Positions 9,088 to 17,265 of a DNA stretch of 64,000 bases are shown here, piece by piece. This stretch comes from JANQOH01 sp965214495. Its GTDB lineage: Bacteria > Pseudomonadota > Alphaproteobacteria > UBA7887. Both the position numbers and the translations under genes were made by a program. Position 1 is the first letter of the stretch. The number at the start of each line of letters is the position of its first letter. The notes beneath the pieces are model-generated. The model was not told where the DNA came from and did no database searches. It was given only the letters and a program-made list of their open reading frames with translations. The DNA is taken from contig OZ243958.1 in assembly GCA_965214495.1 (NCBI GenBank), positions 310,001 through 374,000 of the forward strand, in the 5' to 3' direction.

Positions 9088-10545
9088 TCAGATTTCGAGC
9101 GCCCGGGTCAGCGATTCGACGTCTTCCGAGAATTGCGGGTCGGTCTGCCGCAGCGCCTTGACCCGGCGCACCGCGTGGATCACCGTCGTGTGGTCGCGGT
9201 TCCCGAATTTGCGCCCGATTTCGAGCAACGACCGCGACGTCAGCTCCTTGGCGAGATACATCGCCACGTGCCGCGGACGGGTGATGACCTGTGCCCGCCG
9301 CGGCGAGCACAGGTCCGACACGCGGACGTTGAAGTATTCTGCAACCCGTTTCTGAATCTCTTCGATCCTGATGCGGCGGCTGTTCGCGAGCAGCTTGTCG
9401 CGCAGCGTTTCCCGGCACGTGTCGAGGGTGATCTCGCGACCGTTCAAAGTGACGTGCGCGACCAGGCTGGTCAGTGCGCCCTCGAGTTCGCGAACGTTTC
9501 GGGTGATGTTGCGGGCGAGGAACTCGAGCACGTCGGGAGGCACGCAAACCTGGTCGCCGATGCGCTCCGCCCGCGCCTGGAGGATTCCGAGGCGCAGTTC
9601 GTAGGTGGTCGCGTGGACTTCGGCGACCAGGCCGCAGCCCAGGCGCGAGCGCAGGCGCTCGGCCATGTGCTCCAGGTCGCCCGGAGAACGGTCGCTCGAC
9701 ACCACCACCTGTTTCTTGCGTTCGACCAGCGTGTTGAAAGTGTGGAAGAATTCCTCCTGTGTCGATTCCTTGCCGCCGATGAACTGCACGTCGTCGATCA
9801 GCAACAGATCGACCGACCGCAGCGTTTCCTTGAAGGGCATGACGCTTCGGTCGCGCAATGCGCGGATGAATCCGTACATGAACCGCTCGGCGGTCATATA
9901 GACAACGCGCGCTTCGGGTCGGCGGGCGCGGAAGGCGAGCCCGATGGCGTGCATCAGATGGGTTTTGCCGAGACCGACGCCGCCGTGGATGAAGAGTGGG
10001 TTGTAGGGGGCGTTGTCGTCCTCGGCGACACGCCAGGCGGCAGCGTGCGCGAACTCGTTCGGCCTGCCGACGACGAAATTGTCGAAGCTGTACGCGCTGT
10101 CCAGTCCGCTGTGGTCCACGCTGTCGTCGGCTGCCGCTCCGCCCCCGCCCGCCGCGCTCGCGCCGGTCTCCGCCGTTGCCGCGGCGTGCGGTCCGCCATC
10201 TGCCAGGGCGGGTTGCACGATCAATGTGATCGCCTCGACGGTGGGCATCTCGGCCCGCCACAGAGAGCGCAGGTCGTCGCCGTAGCGCGCCTCCACCCAA
10301 CTGTGCAGGAAGCGCGTGGGCACCGCCAACACGACCCGCTTTTCGTCGGCGGAATCGAGCGTCACCGCTTCCATCCAGCGTCCGAACGTCGTGCTGCCGA
10401 GTCGCTCGCGCAATTGCTGGCGAACGCGCTGCCAGCTCCGGCCGACCGCCTCCCGGCCGCCCTGCGCCGAATCCTGCAGGGCGGCGGGCCGGGGTTCGTC
10501 GATCCATACGCCCGTTCCGGATGGTTCGTCGGAGCTGAAATTCAT
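9088..10545 (-). CDS. dnaA: chromosomal replication initiator protein DnaA
   Basis: Initiator AAA+ ATPase that binds DnaA boxes and opens the origin. The 485-residue protein has domain I (residues 35-100, SWQRVRQQLRERLG...), an alanine/glycine-rich linker domain II, domain III with Walker A GGVGLGKTHLMHA (about 188-200) and Walker B LLLIDDVQFIGG, and a domain IV ending in the box-recognition signature FGNRDHTTVIHAVRRV. ATG at 10545 sits 6 nt after AAGGAC and overlaps the stop of the upstream dehydrogenase gene (ATGA). That coupling of dnaA to an oxidoreductase is unusual. No DnaA-box cluster is visible on either side. Confidence 0.98.
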   Translation of the reverse strand: MNFSSDEPSGTGVWIDEPRPAALQDSAQGGREAVGRSWQRVRQQLRERLGSTTFGRWMEAVTLDSADEKRVVLAVPTRFLHSWVEARYGDDLRSLWRAEMPTVEAITLIVQPALADGGPHAAATAETGASAAGGGGAAADDSVDHSGLDSAYSFDNFVVGRPNEFAHAAAWRVAEDDNAPYNPLFIHGGVGLGKTHLMHAIGLAFRARRPEARVVYMTAERFMYGFIRALRDRSVMPFKETLRSVDLLLIDDVQFIGGKESTQEEFFHTFNTLVERKKQVVVSSDRSPGDLEHMAERLRSRLGCGLVAEVHATTYELRLGILQARAERIGDQVCVPPDVLEFLARNITRNVRELEGALTSLVAHVTLNGREITLDTCRETLRDKLLANSRRIRIEEIQKRVAEYFNVRVSDLCSPRRAQVITRPRHVAMYLAKELTSRSLLEIGRKFGNRDHTTVIHAVRRVKALRQTDPQFSEDVESLTRALEI

Positions 10546-11441
10546 GAGTCCTTCCCTGGCGAGCGTGGCATGGAAATCGAGTCCGGGCGCCACGTCAGGT
10601 CGATGCCGAACGCCTCGGCGAACCGCCGGTTGTAGGCGTCGTCGTCCAGCGCACCCATCGCGATGTAATCCTCGTCGGAAATTGTCGACCGCCGGGTCAC
10701 CAGTTCGGCGCCCAGCCCGTGCAGCCAGCGCAACCGCGGCGTGGGACAGGTCACCGCTTCGTGCATGACCGCTGCGATTTCCGCGGCCGGCGTCGCCCGT
10801 CCGATGGTCGAAGTGTAGAACCGGCCGCTCTTGCGCATCGCCTGACGATAGGGCGATTCGCGATCGTAGTGCACCGGCGTGTTCTCGAAGATCGCAGTGC
10901 CGATCACCCCGGGCTCGACGATGCAGACGCGGATTCCGAAAGCGGCGACTTCGAGCGCCAGTGATTCGCTGAACGCCTCGATCGCGAATTTCGAGGCGCA
11001 ATAGGCGGCCTGGTTCACCGCGGCGACGCGACCGAGAATCGACGACACGTTGACGATCGCGCCGCGCCCGCGCGTCCGCATCCCCGGCAGCACCGCTTGC
11101 GTGAGGCGCACCGGCCCCCAGTAGTTGGTCTCGAACAGCGTCCGGTGCTCGTCCTCCGGGTAGTGCTCCGCGGGGCAGGCGTTCGACAGGCCGGCGTTGT
11201 TGATCAGCACGTCGATTCGGCCCTCGGTGTCGTCGATCTCTGCCAGTGCCGCGTCGATCGATTCGGCATCGGTGACGTCGAGCTTCTGTATGCGCAGCGG
11301 TGCTCCCGCTGCCTCTCGCAGGGGCGCTGCCTTCGACAGGTCGCGCATGGCGGCGACGACGCGGAAACCGTTGGCCGCGAAATGCAGCGCAGCCGCGCGG
11401 CCGATCCCCGTGCTGGTGCCGGTAACGACACAGACATCCAT
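10542..11441 (-). CDS. SDR family oxidoreductase, directly upstream of dnaA
   Basis: Classical short-chain dehydrogenase of 299 residues. The Rossmann glycine motif TGTSTGIG (7-14), NNAG, the catalytic serine in VNVSSILGR, YCASK (Tyr-x-x-x-Lys) and the post-catalytic EPGVIGT segment are all present, so NAD(P)-dependent carbonyl/alcohol redox activity is expected. The substrate is unknown. The C-terminal ~90 residues, with RWLHGLGAELVTRR, resemble SDRs annotated as ketoreductase or retinol-dehydrogenase-like. Its TGA overlaps the dnaA ATG, so at least part of dnaA translation should be coupled to it. It diverges from a glutathione S-transferase gene across a 177-bp region containing a perfect inverted repeat. 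Confidence 0.93.
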   Translation of the reverse strand: MDVCVVTGTSTGIGRAAALHFAANGFRVVAAMRDLSKAAPLREAAGAPLRIQKLDVTDAESIDAALAEIDDTEGRIDVLINNAGLSNACPAEHYPEDEHRTLFETNYWGPVRLTQAVLPGMRTRGRGAIVNVSSILGRVAAVNQAAYCASKFAIEAFSESLALEVAAFGIRVCIVEPGVIGTAIFENTPVHYDRESPYRQAMRKSGRFYTSTIGRATPAAEIAAVMHEAVTCPTPRLRWLHGLGAELVTRRSTISDEDYIAMGALDDDAYNRRFAEAFGIDLTWRPDSISMPRSPGKDS

Positions 11442-11524
11442 GGCGGCGGCTCTCCGGCGGGTCGGGCGAAGCCGGATTATAGGCTGCCCGGCCGCGCGCC
11501 GAAACGATCCCGGACCACGATTGA

Positions 11525-11544
11525 ATGTAAGAATATGCTTACAT
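11525..11544. promoter_or_regulatory. operator-like perfect inverted repeat between SDR-dnaA and GST
   Basis: Two perfect 7-bp arms, ATGTAAG (11525-11531) and CTTACAT (11538-11544), are separated by 6 bp in an AT-rich island inside GC-rich sequence. The site lies 84 bp before the SDR start and 75 bp before the GST start, so a dimeric repressor bound there could control both divergent genes. The arms resemble sites of winged-helix regulators of the HxlR/MarR kind or of TetR, but no regulator gene is adjacent, so the binding protein is unknown. Confidence 0.6.
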
Positions 11545-11618
11545 AATATGCGGCTGTCCGGCGGACATGGTTCGCTCGGCGCCACCCGCCCGCCTTCGGG
11601 CTGCAACGGAGATGTCTC

Positions 11619-12224
11619 ATGAAGCTCTACACCCATGTGGTCTCGCCCAACTGTCGCAAGGTGCACGGCGTTGCCGCGCACGCCGGCATCGACCTGGAAC
11701 GCGAATCGGTCGATCTTCGTGCCGGCGCGCAGAAACGACCTGATTTCCTGGCTCTGAACCCGATGGGCAAGGTGCCGGTTCTGGTCGATGGCGACACCGT
11801 GCTGTGGGAATCCAACGCCATTGCCTGTTACATCGCCGGGGCGGTCGGGAGCGATCTGTGGCCGGAGGGCGCGCAGCGCTACGACATCCTGCGCTGGCTC
11901 AGTTGGGAAGGTGCGCACTGGATCCGCCCCATCGGGGCGATTCTCGGCCAGGTGATCTTCAACGCGCAGAATCCCGACCGGACGATCATCGACAAGGGGC
12001 GTGACGACTTCCGCGTCCTTGCCGGTGTTCTCGATGGCCATCTCGCCGATCGCGAGTTCTTGTCCGGGGAGGCGGCGACGGTGGCCGACTACGCGGTCGG
12101 CGTGTGGCTGGGCTATAGCGATGTTTGCGGGCTGCCGCTGAACGAGTTCGCGCATCTGTCGGCGTGGAACGAGCGCCTTGCCGGTCTTGCCGGCTGGCAC
12201 GCCGCCGTGCCGCCGACGATGTAG
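11619..12224 (+). CDS. glutathione S-transferase family protein
   Basis: The 201-residue protein has an N-terminal thioredoxin-fold domain (1-78), with YTHVVSPNCRKV at the active edge, the cis-proline motif MGKVPVL and the glutathione gamma-glutamyl-binding motif WESNAIACYIA. An all-helical C-terminal domain with ATVADYAVGVWLGY follows. Cytosolic conjugation or reduction of electrophiles is the expected role. It is divergent from the SDR-dnaA unit and shares the inverted-repeat promoter region, which fits joint control by an electrophile- or stress-responsive regulator. That last point is inference. Confidence 0.9.
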   Translation: MKLYTHVVSPNCRKVHGVAAHAGIDLERESVDLRAGAQKRPDFLALNPMGKVPVLVDGDTVLWESNAIACYIAGAVGSDLWPEGAQRYDILRWLSWEGAHWIRPIGAILGQVIFNAQNPDRTIIDKGRDDFRVLAGVLDGHLADREFLSGEAATVADYAVGVWLGYSDVCGLPLNEFAHLSAWNERLAGLAGWHAAVPPTM

Positions 12225-12382
12225 CCCGCGGCCGGGGGAGGGGCTGCGGCGGGCGGCCGCGGGTGGTATCGTCCGGGGATCCGAAAGGGAGGTTCGACCT
12301 TGACCGATACCGCTTCCGACGCACCCGCGGCCGTCGGCAGGTGCGCGTCCGCGCCGGCGAAACCGCGCGGACCCGCGGGTTG

Positions 12383-13378
12383 ATGGCCGGCCCGACCCTG
12401 CCGTGGCGGCCCGGAGACCCGGTGGCGGCTCCTTCCGATGACCTTGAAACCGCGAAGGCCGATATCGCTCGCTTCGGCTACTGCATCCTCACCGGCGCGC
12501 TCGACGACGAGACCCTCCGCGCGGCGCGCGACAGGCTGGTCGCGCAGGCCGAGGCGGAGCGCCGGGCCGGCATCGCCTTCGCCGATCAGGGCGCCGGTCA
12601 GCCGACGAGCCGGGACTACGGCTCGCATGACGAAAACCCGTTCACCGAAGAGGCCGGGGGAGTCAACCAGCGTGTCTGGATGCTGGTCAACAAGGGCCGG
12701 GTCTTCCGTGATCTGGTCACCCACCCGCGCGCGTCGGCGCTGGTCGAATCGGTCCTCGGGCCGGACTATCTGCTTTCCACCCTGTCGGCGAATATCGCCC
12801 GCCCGGGCGGCACTCCGATGGGGTTGCACACCGACCAATGGTGGATGCCCCGTCCGCTGCCGCGCGACGCGGAGCCGGTGCGCGCGGGCGCGATCCGGCG
12901 CGGCGAGTTCTACGGTTACGACGACAGCGACCTGGGGCGCGCGATCAACCCCCCGGTCGCGTGCAACGTGATGTTCTGCCTTAACGATTTCACCGAGGCC
13001 AACGGCGCGACGCGGCTGGTGCCGTTCAGCCATCGCACCGGCCTGCAACCGCCGCCGGACGTACCGCACACGGTTGCCTCGATCGCCGCCGAGGCGCCCG
13101 CAGGGTCGGCGGTGGTTTTCGAGGGGCGCACCTGGCACGGCACCGGCGCCAATCGGGCCAACGGGCCCCGTCTCGGCCTGCTGGCCACCTATTGCGCGCC
13201 GCAATTTCGCACGCAGGAAAACTACACGCTCGGCGCCGACCCGGCGGTGCTGGCGGAGGCCTCGGATGCGCTGCTCGCGCGGCTCGGATTCAGGATCTGG
13301 AACGCCTACGGCCGTACCGGTCACCCGCACGAGCGCTTCGTCTATCCGCCGGCGCAGATCGTCGGCGAAATGGAGTGA
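12383..13378 (+). CDS. phytanoyl-CoA dioxygenase (PhyH) family protein
   Basis: Fe(II)/2-oxoglutarate-dependent oxygenase of 331 residues. The double-stranded beta-helix metal triad is readable: H149 and D151 in GLHTDQW, and the distal histidine in TWHGTG (H252), followed by a basic residue for 2-oxoglutarate binding in the GPRLGLLATY stretch. GARFGYCILTGALD at the N-terminus is typical of PhyH proteins. ATG at 12383 was chosen; an upstream in-frame extension overlaps the GST gene and lacks similarity. Only 2 bp separate it from the hydratase gene, so the two should be cotranscribed. The substrate is unknown. Confidence 0.88.
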   Translation: MAGPTLPWRPGDPVAAPSDDLETAKADIARFGYCILTGALDDETLRAARDRLVAQAEAERRAGIAFADQGAGQPTSRDYGSHDENPFTEEAGGVNQRVWMLVNKGRVFRDLVTHPRASALVESVLGPDYLLSTLSANIARPGGTPMGLHTDQWWMPRPLPRDAEPVRAGAIRRGEFYGYDDSDLGRAINPPVACNVMFCLNDFTEANGATRLVPFSHRTGLQPPPDVPHTVASIAAEAPAGSAVVFEGRTWHGTGANRANGPRLGLLATYCAPQFRTQENYTLGADPAVLAEASDALLARLGFRIWNAYGRTGHPHERFVYPPAQIVGEME

Positions 13379-13380
13379 CC

Positions 13381-14145
13381 ATGAGCGCGAAAACCATCGA
13401 CGCCCTGATGGCGGCGCGCGGCGGCCCCGCGATCGACACGCTGCCCGAACCGCCGGGCGACCTCGAAGCGGCCTACGACGTCCAGGACGCGCTCGTGGCC
13501 CGCATCGCCAGGCCGGCCAACGGCTGGAAGATCGGCTGCACCAGCGCCATGGCGCAGCGGATCTCGCGTGTCGAAGAGCCGTTCTTCGGCCGCATGTTCG
13601 CGCACAGCACGGCTGCAAGCCCGGCGCGCCTGGCCTTGGCCGGCTTCCACAACCCGATCGTCGAACCCGAAATCGCGTTCCGCATGGGGCGGAGCCTGCC
13701 TGCCGCCGGCGCGCCCTACGATGCCGCAACCGTTGCGGATGCGGTGGCGGCCATGTTTCCGGCGATCGAGATCGTCGATAGCCGCTACCTCCGGGCGTGG
13801 AAGATCGACATTCGCGAGACCGTGGCCGACAACGGCGTTCACGCCTTTTTCGTTCACGGGGCCGAACATGCCGACTGGCGGTCGGTCGATCGCAAGACCG
13901 TGCCGCTGACGGTCACCGCCAACGGTCGCTTCGTCGCCCGCGGGATCGGCGCGAATGCGCTCGAGGACCCGATGAACGCGCTGGTGTGGCTGGCGAACGG
14001 TCTGGCCAGGCGCGGCCTGTCGCTCGCCGCGGGCGAACTCGTCACGACCGGAAACATCTGCGACGATGCCGTGCGCCCCGCCGCGGGCGATACGACGGTG
14101 GCTGATTTCGGTGCATTGGGCGAGGTTGAAATCGTCTTCGACTAG
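13381..14145 (+). CDS. 2-keto-4-pentenoate hydratase (MhpD/FAH family)
   Basis: The 254-residue protein follows the MhpD pattern: an N-terminal helical region with DLEAAYDVQDALV and GWKIGCTSAMAQ, then the divalent-metal motif VEPEIAFRM and the second acidic cluster AIEIVDSRY. The C-terminal barrel ends with TTVADFGALGEVEIVF. Enzymes of this group hydrate 2-hydroxypenta-2,4-dienoates in meta-cleavage pathways or act as decarboxylases on related acids. No ring-cleavage dioxygenase or aldolase is nearby, so the substrate is open. It converges on the second PhyH gene, and their stops share the palindrome CTAG. Confidence 0.9.
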   Translation: MSAKTIDALMAARGGPAIDTLPEPPGDLEAAYDVQDALVARIARPANGWKIGCTSAMAQRISRVEEPFFGRMFAHSTAASPARLALAGFHNPIVEPEIAFRMGRSLPAAGAPYDAATVADAVAAMFPAIEIVDSRYLRAWKIDIRETVADNGVHAFFVHGAEHADWRSVDRKTVPLTVTANGRFVARGIGANALEDPMNALVWLANGLARRGLSLAAGELVTTGNICDDAVRPAAGDTTVADFGALGEVEIVFD

Positions 14146-14942
14146 ACGACAGCCAGCACTGCCGCATCGTCGGCGCTCTCGAGCGGAGTCCAGTTGCGCG
14201 ATCGCACATAGTCGGGGCGCGGGATGTCGATGTCGCGCGGCCGGTTCGCCACAGTGTTGTAACAGAAATAGGCTTGCCACCGATCGGTCGTCGACAGGTT
14301 GTGACCCGAGGCGTGGAACAGGTTGCAATGGAACAGGGCCGCATCCCCCGGCTTGCCGGCAATGGCGACGGGGCGGGCGCTGCGGGCGCACGCTTCGCGC
14401 ACTGTTTCGGAAGGCAGCGCCCAGAACCCGTAGGCCGTGGTCCGGTCCCATCGCGGCGGTATGCGGCCCGACCGATGGCTGCCGGGGAGGAAATGGAGGC
14501 AGCCGGAGAACGCGTCCGCCTCGTCGAGCATGACCATCAGCGTGACGAGGTCCGGCCGGGCGATCCCGTCGAAATGCCACGAGCCGAAGTCCTGGTGCCA
14601 CGGCCAGACCGTTCCTTCCACCGCGCATTTCATGTTGATCTTGGTGTGGTGGAGATAGAGCGCGTCGTCGCCCAGCACCTGCTGCGCGAGGCCGAGCGCT
14701 CGCGGGGTGCGCGCGAAGGCGCCGAACGGCGGCGACGCGGTGGCGCCATCGGGTTCGTGGACGCGGAACAGGGTGCGCACGACGCCGCCCTCGCCTTCAC
14801 GCACCACGCATTCGTCCTCGACTCCCTGCAGTCGGTCGATCTCCCGCCGCATCGACGCCACCTCCCGGGGATCGAGAAGACCCGGAAACAACAGGAAACC
14901 GTCGCGGTCGAACTGTGCCTTCAGGTCTTGCGTCAGCCGCAT
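14142..14942 (-). CDS. phytanoyl-CoA dioxygenase (PhyH) family protein, second copy
   Basis: A 266-residue Fe(II)/2-oxoglutarate oxygenase of the PhyH family. It shows the H-x-D pair in WPWHQDFG (H116, D118), a distal histidine in FHASGH (H210) and an arginine in TTDRWQAYF. GSHRSGRIPP is typical of ectoine-hydroxylase-like members. It is clearly divergent from the PhyH gene at 12.4 kb and lies on the opposite strand. ATG at 14942 was chosen from the start pattern MRLTQDLKAQFDRDGFLLF; the longer open frame upstream overlaps the macro-domain gene. The substrate is unknown. Confidence 0.88.
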   Translation of the reverse strand: MRLTQDLKAQFDRDGFLLFPGLLDPREVASMRREIDRLQGVEDECVVREGEGGVVRTLFRVHEPDGATASPPFGAFARTPRALGLAQQVLGDDALYLHHTKINMKCAVEGTVWPWHQDFGSWHFDGIARPDLVTLMVMLDEADAFSGCLHFLPGSHRSGRIPPRWDRTTAYGFWALPSETVREACARSARPVAIAGKPGDAALFHCNLFHASGHNLSTTDRWQAYFCYNTVANRPRDIDIPRPDYVRSRNWTPLESADDAAVLAVV

Positions 14943-15056
14943 CGTTTTCGCTCCCGCCCTTTCGCCGCAGACCGTAGTATAACGCCCGGCGCGGCGCGAA
15001 GCGCTTCGAGGGGCCGTCGAGCGGCCCGGGGGAAGGGACGCCGAAGGAGTGGGGGA

Positions 15057-15569
15057 ATGGCCGACGATCGCGTGACCGTGACGCAGGGCGACATCGCCGA
15101 ACTCGAGGTCGATGCGATCGTCAACGCCGCCAATGAGAGTCTGCGCGCCGGCGGCGGGGTCGATGGCGCGATCCGGCGCGCCGCGGGCTGGAAACTCAAC
15201 GCCGCGACGTTGAGAATCGGCCGTTGCCCGACCGGCGAGGCGGTAGTGACCGACGGCTTTGCGCTGCCGGCGCGATGGGTGATCCACACCGCCGGTCCCG
15301 TCTGGCGTGGCGGCGAACACGACGAACCCGAACTGCTCGCGCGCTGCTATCGCAACTGCCTCGCCCGCGCCGCCGAACTGGGCGCGCGACGGATCGCGTT
15401 TCCGGCAATCTCGACCGGCGTCTATGGCTTCCCCGCCGACATGGCGGCGGAAATCGCCGTGCGCGAGATCGGTGCGGCGCTCGACGGCAGCGCGGACTTC
15501 GACGAGATCGTCCTGGTGGCGTTCGGAAAGGACGATCTCGCGGTCCTTTCCGCCGCCGTTAACTCGTGA
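15057..15569 (+). CDS. macro domain (ADP-ribose-binding) protein
   Basis: A single-domain macro protein of 170 residues of the MacroD/YmdB kind. It shows the NAANESLRAGGGVDGAIRRA loop, which contacts the distal ribose and diphosphate, and the second binding loop PAISTGVYGFP. Likely activities are removal of mono-ADP-ribose from proteins or hydrolysis of O-acetyl-ADP-ribose. GGGGGAATGG provides a plausible Shine-Dalgarno region before ATG 15057. The stop codon is embedded in a GTGA overlap with the following cutA gene, so the two are translationally coupled. Confidence 0.92.
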   Translation: MADDRVTVTQGDIAELEVDAIVNAANESLRAGGGVDGAIRRAAGWKLNAATLRIGRCPTGEAVVTDGFALPARWVIHTAGPVWRGGEHDEPELLARCYRNCLARAAELGARRIAFPAISTGVYGFPADMAAEIAVREIGAALDGSADFDEIVLVAFGKDDLAVLSAAVNS

Positions 15570-15919
15570 ACGGCGAACCGGTCATGAACGAGAATCCTGA
15601 CGCGCCGGTCTCGGTTTACATCACCGCGAGCAATCGCGCTGTGGCGCTGGCGCTGGCGCGGGTGCTGGTCGAAGAGCGGCTCGCCGCCTGCGCCAACGTG
15701 ATCGAAGGCGTTACCTCGGTTTACTGGTGGCGCGACAAGATCGAGACCTCGGCGGAAGCGGTCGTGGTGCTGAAATCGCGCCGCGGCCTGCTCGACGCGG
15801 TAACCGACAGGGCGCGCGAACTGCACGACTACGAATGCCCGTGCATCGTCGTCCATCCCGTCCTCGGCGGCAACGCGGCGTTCTTCGACTGGATCGCCGC
15901 CGAGACCGCCGGGCGCTGA
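15566..15919 (+). CDS. cutA: divalent-cation tolerance protein CutA
   Basis: The 117-residue protein matches the CutA1 trimeric ferredoxin-like fold: VYITASNRAVALALARVLVEERLAACANV, then SVYWWRDKIE, SAEAVVVLKSR and ECPCIVVHPVLGGNAAFFDWI. CutA1 is widespread and was linked to copper tolerance in E. coli, although its molecular role is unsettled. GTG at 15566 overlaps the macro-domain stop (GTGA). An ATG six codons later (15584) is an equally possible start. Confidence 0.93.
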   Translation: MNGEPVMNENPDAPVSVYITASNRAVALALARVLVEERLAACANVIEGVTSVYWWRDKIETSAEAVVVLKSRRGLLDAVTDRARELHDYECPCIVVHPVLGGNAAFFDWIAAETAGR

Positions 15920-15994
15920 CTCGGGCGCCGGCTTGTTCGCGGCGCCGGCGCGCGATAGTCTGCCAGGGTCCGGAAGCATGAAGGAGTGTGTCCG

Positions 15995-17251
15995 ATGATG
16001 CGTTTCTCCCTTTGGACGGCGCTGTGCGGTCTCGCCGCCGCGGCGGCCGCCCCCATCGCTCTCGCCGATACCACCGACGTGCGCTGGCAGGATCGCGTGG
16101 TGGTGGCCAAGACCGGCGATCACTGTGTCGATGATCCCGCCTGCATGAACCGCTACCACCCGGCGATCCCGATGGTCGCCAACGCCGACCCCGGCGCCTA
16201 TATCGTGCTCGAAACGCGCGACGCGCTGGACAGCGACCTCGCGCTCGATTCCACCGCCGACGATCTGGCGGCGGTCGATCTCAACCTCGTCCATCCGATG
16301 ACCGGACCCGTGCACATCAACGGCGCCAAACGGGGCGACGTGCTCGCGGTCACGCTTGTCGATATCGAACCCGACGAGTTCGGCTATACGCTGATCGTGC
16401 CGGGGTTCGGCTTCCTGCGCGACCTGTACACCGAGCCGTATTTCGTCGGCTGGCGGACCGCCCGCGATGGCGCGACCTCCGACGCCATGCCCGGTATTCG
16501 CATTCCGATGGCGGCGTTCATGGGGTCGGTCGGCGTGCTGCCCGGCGAACCCGAAGTCGCGGCATGGATAGCCCGCGAGAGCGCGCTTGGCGCCGCCGGA
16601 GGAATCGCCTTGCCGCCCGAACCGACGGGCGCGCAACCGGAGGCGGTCTGCGGCCCTGGCGGCAGCCATGCTGACAGTTGCCTGCGCACCATCCCGCCGC
16701 GTGAGAACGGCGGGAATATGGATGTGCAGCAGATGCAGATCGGCACGACGTTGCTGCTGCCCTGTTTCGTCGATGGCTGCGGCCTCTTCGCCGGCGACGT
16801 GCACTTCGCGCAAGGCGACGGAGAAGTCTCGGGCACGGCGATCGAAATCGGCGCCAGGGTAACCGTGCGCACCGAGATCCGCCCCGGCGCGGGCGCGTGG
16901 GTAACCGCGCCCCAATTCGAGGGCGGCGCCCAGCTCAAGACCATCGCGCCGGCGAAGTTCTACGCCGCGGTCGGCTTTCCGCTCAAGGAAAGCGGCATGG
17001 TCCCGCCGTTCCTGAGCTATATCGACGACGCGGAAATCGCCGGTCTGGAGAACCTCAACGAAGACCTCGGCCTCGCCGCGCGCAACGCGCTGATCGACCT
17101 GATCGATTGGATCCAGCGCGAACGCGGACTGACCCGGGAGCAGGCCTATATCCTGACCAGCGTCGCGGCCGACCTCGTCGTCGGTCAGGTCGTCGATGTG
17201 CCGAACTATGCGGTTTCGGCGATCCTCGACCTCACCGTGTTCGAGGAATAG
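15995..17251 (+). CDS. secreted acetamidase/formamidase family protein
   Basis: The 418-residue protein begins with a clear signal peptide (MMRFSLWTALCGLAAAAAA followed by an ALA-D cleavage site), so it should be periplasmic. The mature part has the FmdA/AmdA beta-sandwich features: HPMTGPVHINGAKRGD, the ENGGNMDVQQ motif around the metal centre, and DVHFAQGDGEVSG. Family members hydrolyse short amides to the acid and ammonia, but most are cytoplasmic, so an exported copy is notable. AAGGAG ends 8 nt before the chosen ATG. It is followed 14 bp later by a Tat-signal protein, probably in the same transcript. Confidence 0.87.
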   Translation: MMRFSLWTALCGLAAAAAAPIALADTTDVRWQDRVVVAKTGDHCVDDPACMNRYHPAIPMVANADPGAYIVLETRDALDSDLALDSTADDLAAVDLNLVHPMTGPVHINGAKRGDVLAVTLVDIEPDEFGYTLIVPGFGFLRDLYTEPYFVGWRTARDGATSDAMPGIRIPMAAFMGSVGVLPGEPEVAAWIARESALGAAGGIALPPEPTGAQPEAVCGPGGSHADSCLRTIPPRENGGNMDVQQMQIGTTLLLPCFVDGCGLFAGDVHFAQGDGEVSGTAIEIGARVTVRTEIRPGAGAWVTAPQFEGGAQLKTIAPAKFYAAVGFPLKESGMVPPFLSYIDDAEIAGLENLNEDLGLAARNALIDLIDWIQRERGLTREQAYILTSVAADLVVGQVVDVPNYAVSAILDLTVFEE

Positions 17252-17265
17252 CGGCCGGGCGCACC

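Noticed and set aside
10546..11001. N-terminal extension of the dnaA frame into the SDR gene
   Set aside because: DnaA domain I begins at the 10545 start; upstream residues are a frame shadow of the SDR.
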